From the NCBI RefSeq assembly GCF_002409645.1, contig NZ_DHNR01000040.1:18664-82663 (forward strand): a stretch of DNA of 64,000 bases, written 5' to 3'. Positions 63,272-64,000 of the stretch are shown in pieces; within the stretch, counting starts at the first letter, position 1, and every line of letters starts with the position of its first letter. A program made the position numbers and the translations under genes. The notes under the pieces were generated by a model that searched no databases, was not told the DNA's origin, and saw only the letters and a program-made list of their open reading frames with translations. The DNA is from Acetobacter sp. UBA5411 (GTDB taxonomy: Bacteria > Pseudomonadota > Alphaproteobacteria > Acetobacterales > Acetobacteraceae).

Positions 63272-64000
63272 TCAGGGCAAGAGGATTCGATCCAGAGCAG
63301 GATTCCGAATTTTGTCAGACAATGGAACGCCCGGAAATGGATCAATCCCTGTCACACGCTGTAGAGAAGCCTGACTGACGGCATTGCAACGGTATGGTGC
63401 GGTGTTCTTGCAGACAATCACTGAAACCGATTTCTTCGATGGCACATAGACCGCTTTCCAGAGCGATGAAGGCACACGAACATGATCCGGACCAATCGTC
63501 CCCAAGGGAGCACGGAAAGCGGGTCCTGTCACTACATAGGCTTCCCGATAGCGTTTCACACTTTTTCGGACATTGGCTTCAAGATGGTTCCATGATCCCG
63601 AATTCAGACGCGCCGCCTGAGGAACGATGTTGGATAACAGGAATGTTTCTGCCCGAGCGGTTTTCGTGGATACATCACCTGAAGGCGTCAGATGACCGCG
63701 CGACCATCCCGAACGTTTGTAATCCATCAGTTCCGATCGATCCTCAAGCGGCAGCCTGAGATCTTCCTGAAACTCCGCCCTACCCTCCAGCGCTTCCGCC
63801 TGAGCAATACTGTCGGCAGTCAGATGCTCCGCGCTCCATGCGGCTTCTTTATCCTGAGCTGAATACCCTATCGCAAAAGAGAGTGAACAGAGCGGCAGCA
63901 GCTCCCGAGAGGAAGCTGCTGGCTGGCTTTGCGCGGCAAAATGATCGGAACATGCTGCGCTGGCAGAAATGGGCATCAGAAATGCCAGCAGAGCAAAAAG
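63272..64000 (-). CDS. DNA/RNA non-specific endonuclease, secreted (5' end outside window)
   Basis: The gene runs off the right edge. The frame stays open from ATG 63976 to the edge and adds LFALLAFL before MPISASAAC, which completes a signal peptide, so the true start lies beyond 64000. The body matches the NUC1/Serratia-type nuclease: SRGHLTPSGD at about residues 93-102 (normally DRGH), then LLSNIVPQAARLNSGSWNHLEANVRK with the Mg-binding Asn and its neighbours. YVVTGPAF follows. The Asp of DRGH is Ser here. It is probably periplasmic or secreted, and degrades nucleic acids. Confidence 0.78.
   Translation of the reverse strand, partial: LFALLAFLMPISASAACSDHFAAQSQPAASSRELLPLCSLSFAIGYSAQDKEAAWSAEHLTADSIAQAEALEGRAEFQEDLRLPLEDRSELMDYKRSGWSRGHLTPSGDVSTKTARAETFLLSNIVPQAARLNSGSWNHLEANVRKSVKRYREAYVVTGPAFRAPLGTIGPDHVRVPSSLWKAVYVPSKKSVSVIVCKNTAPYRCNAVSQASLQRVTGIDPFPGVPLSDKIRNPALDRILLP

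Noticed and set aside
1..64000. CRISPR array, prophage, insertion sequence, toxin-antitoxin pair or other defence island
   Set aside because: No regularly spaced direct repeats, transposase, integrase, phage structural genes or classic toxin-antitoxin pair were seen on either strand.

Overview
This is a 64 kb chromosomal stretch from an alphaproteobacterium, most likely an acetic acid bacterium (Acetobacteraceae). That placement is inference from the gene set and protein style: moderately high GC, Hint-domain surface proteins, glycosyltransferases carrying the FDxxWYLxxYPDV repeat, an alphaproteobacterial-type uracil-DNA glycosylase, and the order ffh-rpsP-rimM-trmD-rplS. No phage, insertion sequence, CRISPR array, rRNA or tRNA gene was seen. 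The right edge cuts a nuclease gene and the left edge cuts a short CCACG tandem repeat.

Layout. 0-5.5 kb: a Tat-exported esterase, a small secreted protein, a frameshifted N-acyl-D-amino-acid deacylase, ispE and a small conserved protein. 5.6-9.6 kb: a two-gene surface cassette, a repeat-rich Hint-domain adhesin-like protein followed by a glycosyltransferase. 9.7-19.2 kb: Mrp, OpgC plus an SGNH hydrolase, a lytic transglycosylase, a uracil-DNA glycosylase, a TPR protein and a frameshifted ICMT-like gene. 19.5-23.2 kb: leuCD, a nitroreductase and a DUF333 lipoprotein. 23.4-30 kb: a complete phosphate locus in the order pstC-pstA-pstB-phoU-phoB-phoR-pstS. 30.3-37.2 kb: a DUF763 protein, the ribosome/SRP operon, and a second Hint gene broken by an in-frame stop. 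37.5-45.8 kb: semialdehyde dehydrogenase, xthA, an A-type Fe-S carrier, a PII protein, a UbiH-type hydroxylase, hisC plus an ankyrin protein, and an MBL-fold hydrolase. 46-53.9 kb: an omega-transaminase with a malonate semialdehyde decarboxylase-like enzyme, a DEDDh exonuclease, then eutB-eutC-permease-porin. 54-64 kb: dGTPase, a very large glycosyltransferase, secB, pabB/pabC, an EamA transporter and a secreted nuclease.

How the parts may work together. The transaminase/decarboxylase pair (46.0-47.8 kb) and the ethanolamine operon (48.8-53.9 kb) both end in acetaldehyde, one from beta-alanine and one from ethanolamine, with release or transfer of amino nitrogen. Acetaldehyde is a compound acetic acid bacteria oxidise readily. 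The eut operon is a minimal form: ammonia-lyase, inner-membrane permease and a dedicated outer-membrane barrel, without microcompartment or reactivase genes. The Pst/Pho block is a self-contained phosphate uptake and sensing unit.

Three genes have interrupted frames (1977-3840, 18602-19215, 35698-37155), which may be real decay, switching, or sequence errors. A family of short hairpin-rich repeats sits at gene 3' ends at about 5.55, 13.1, 19.25 and 42.35 kb.
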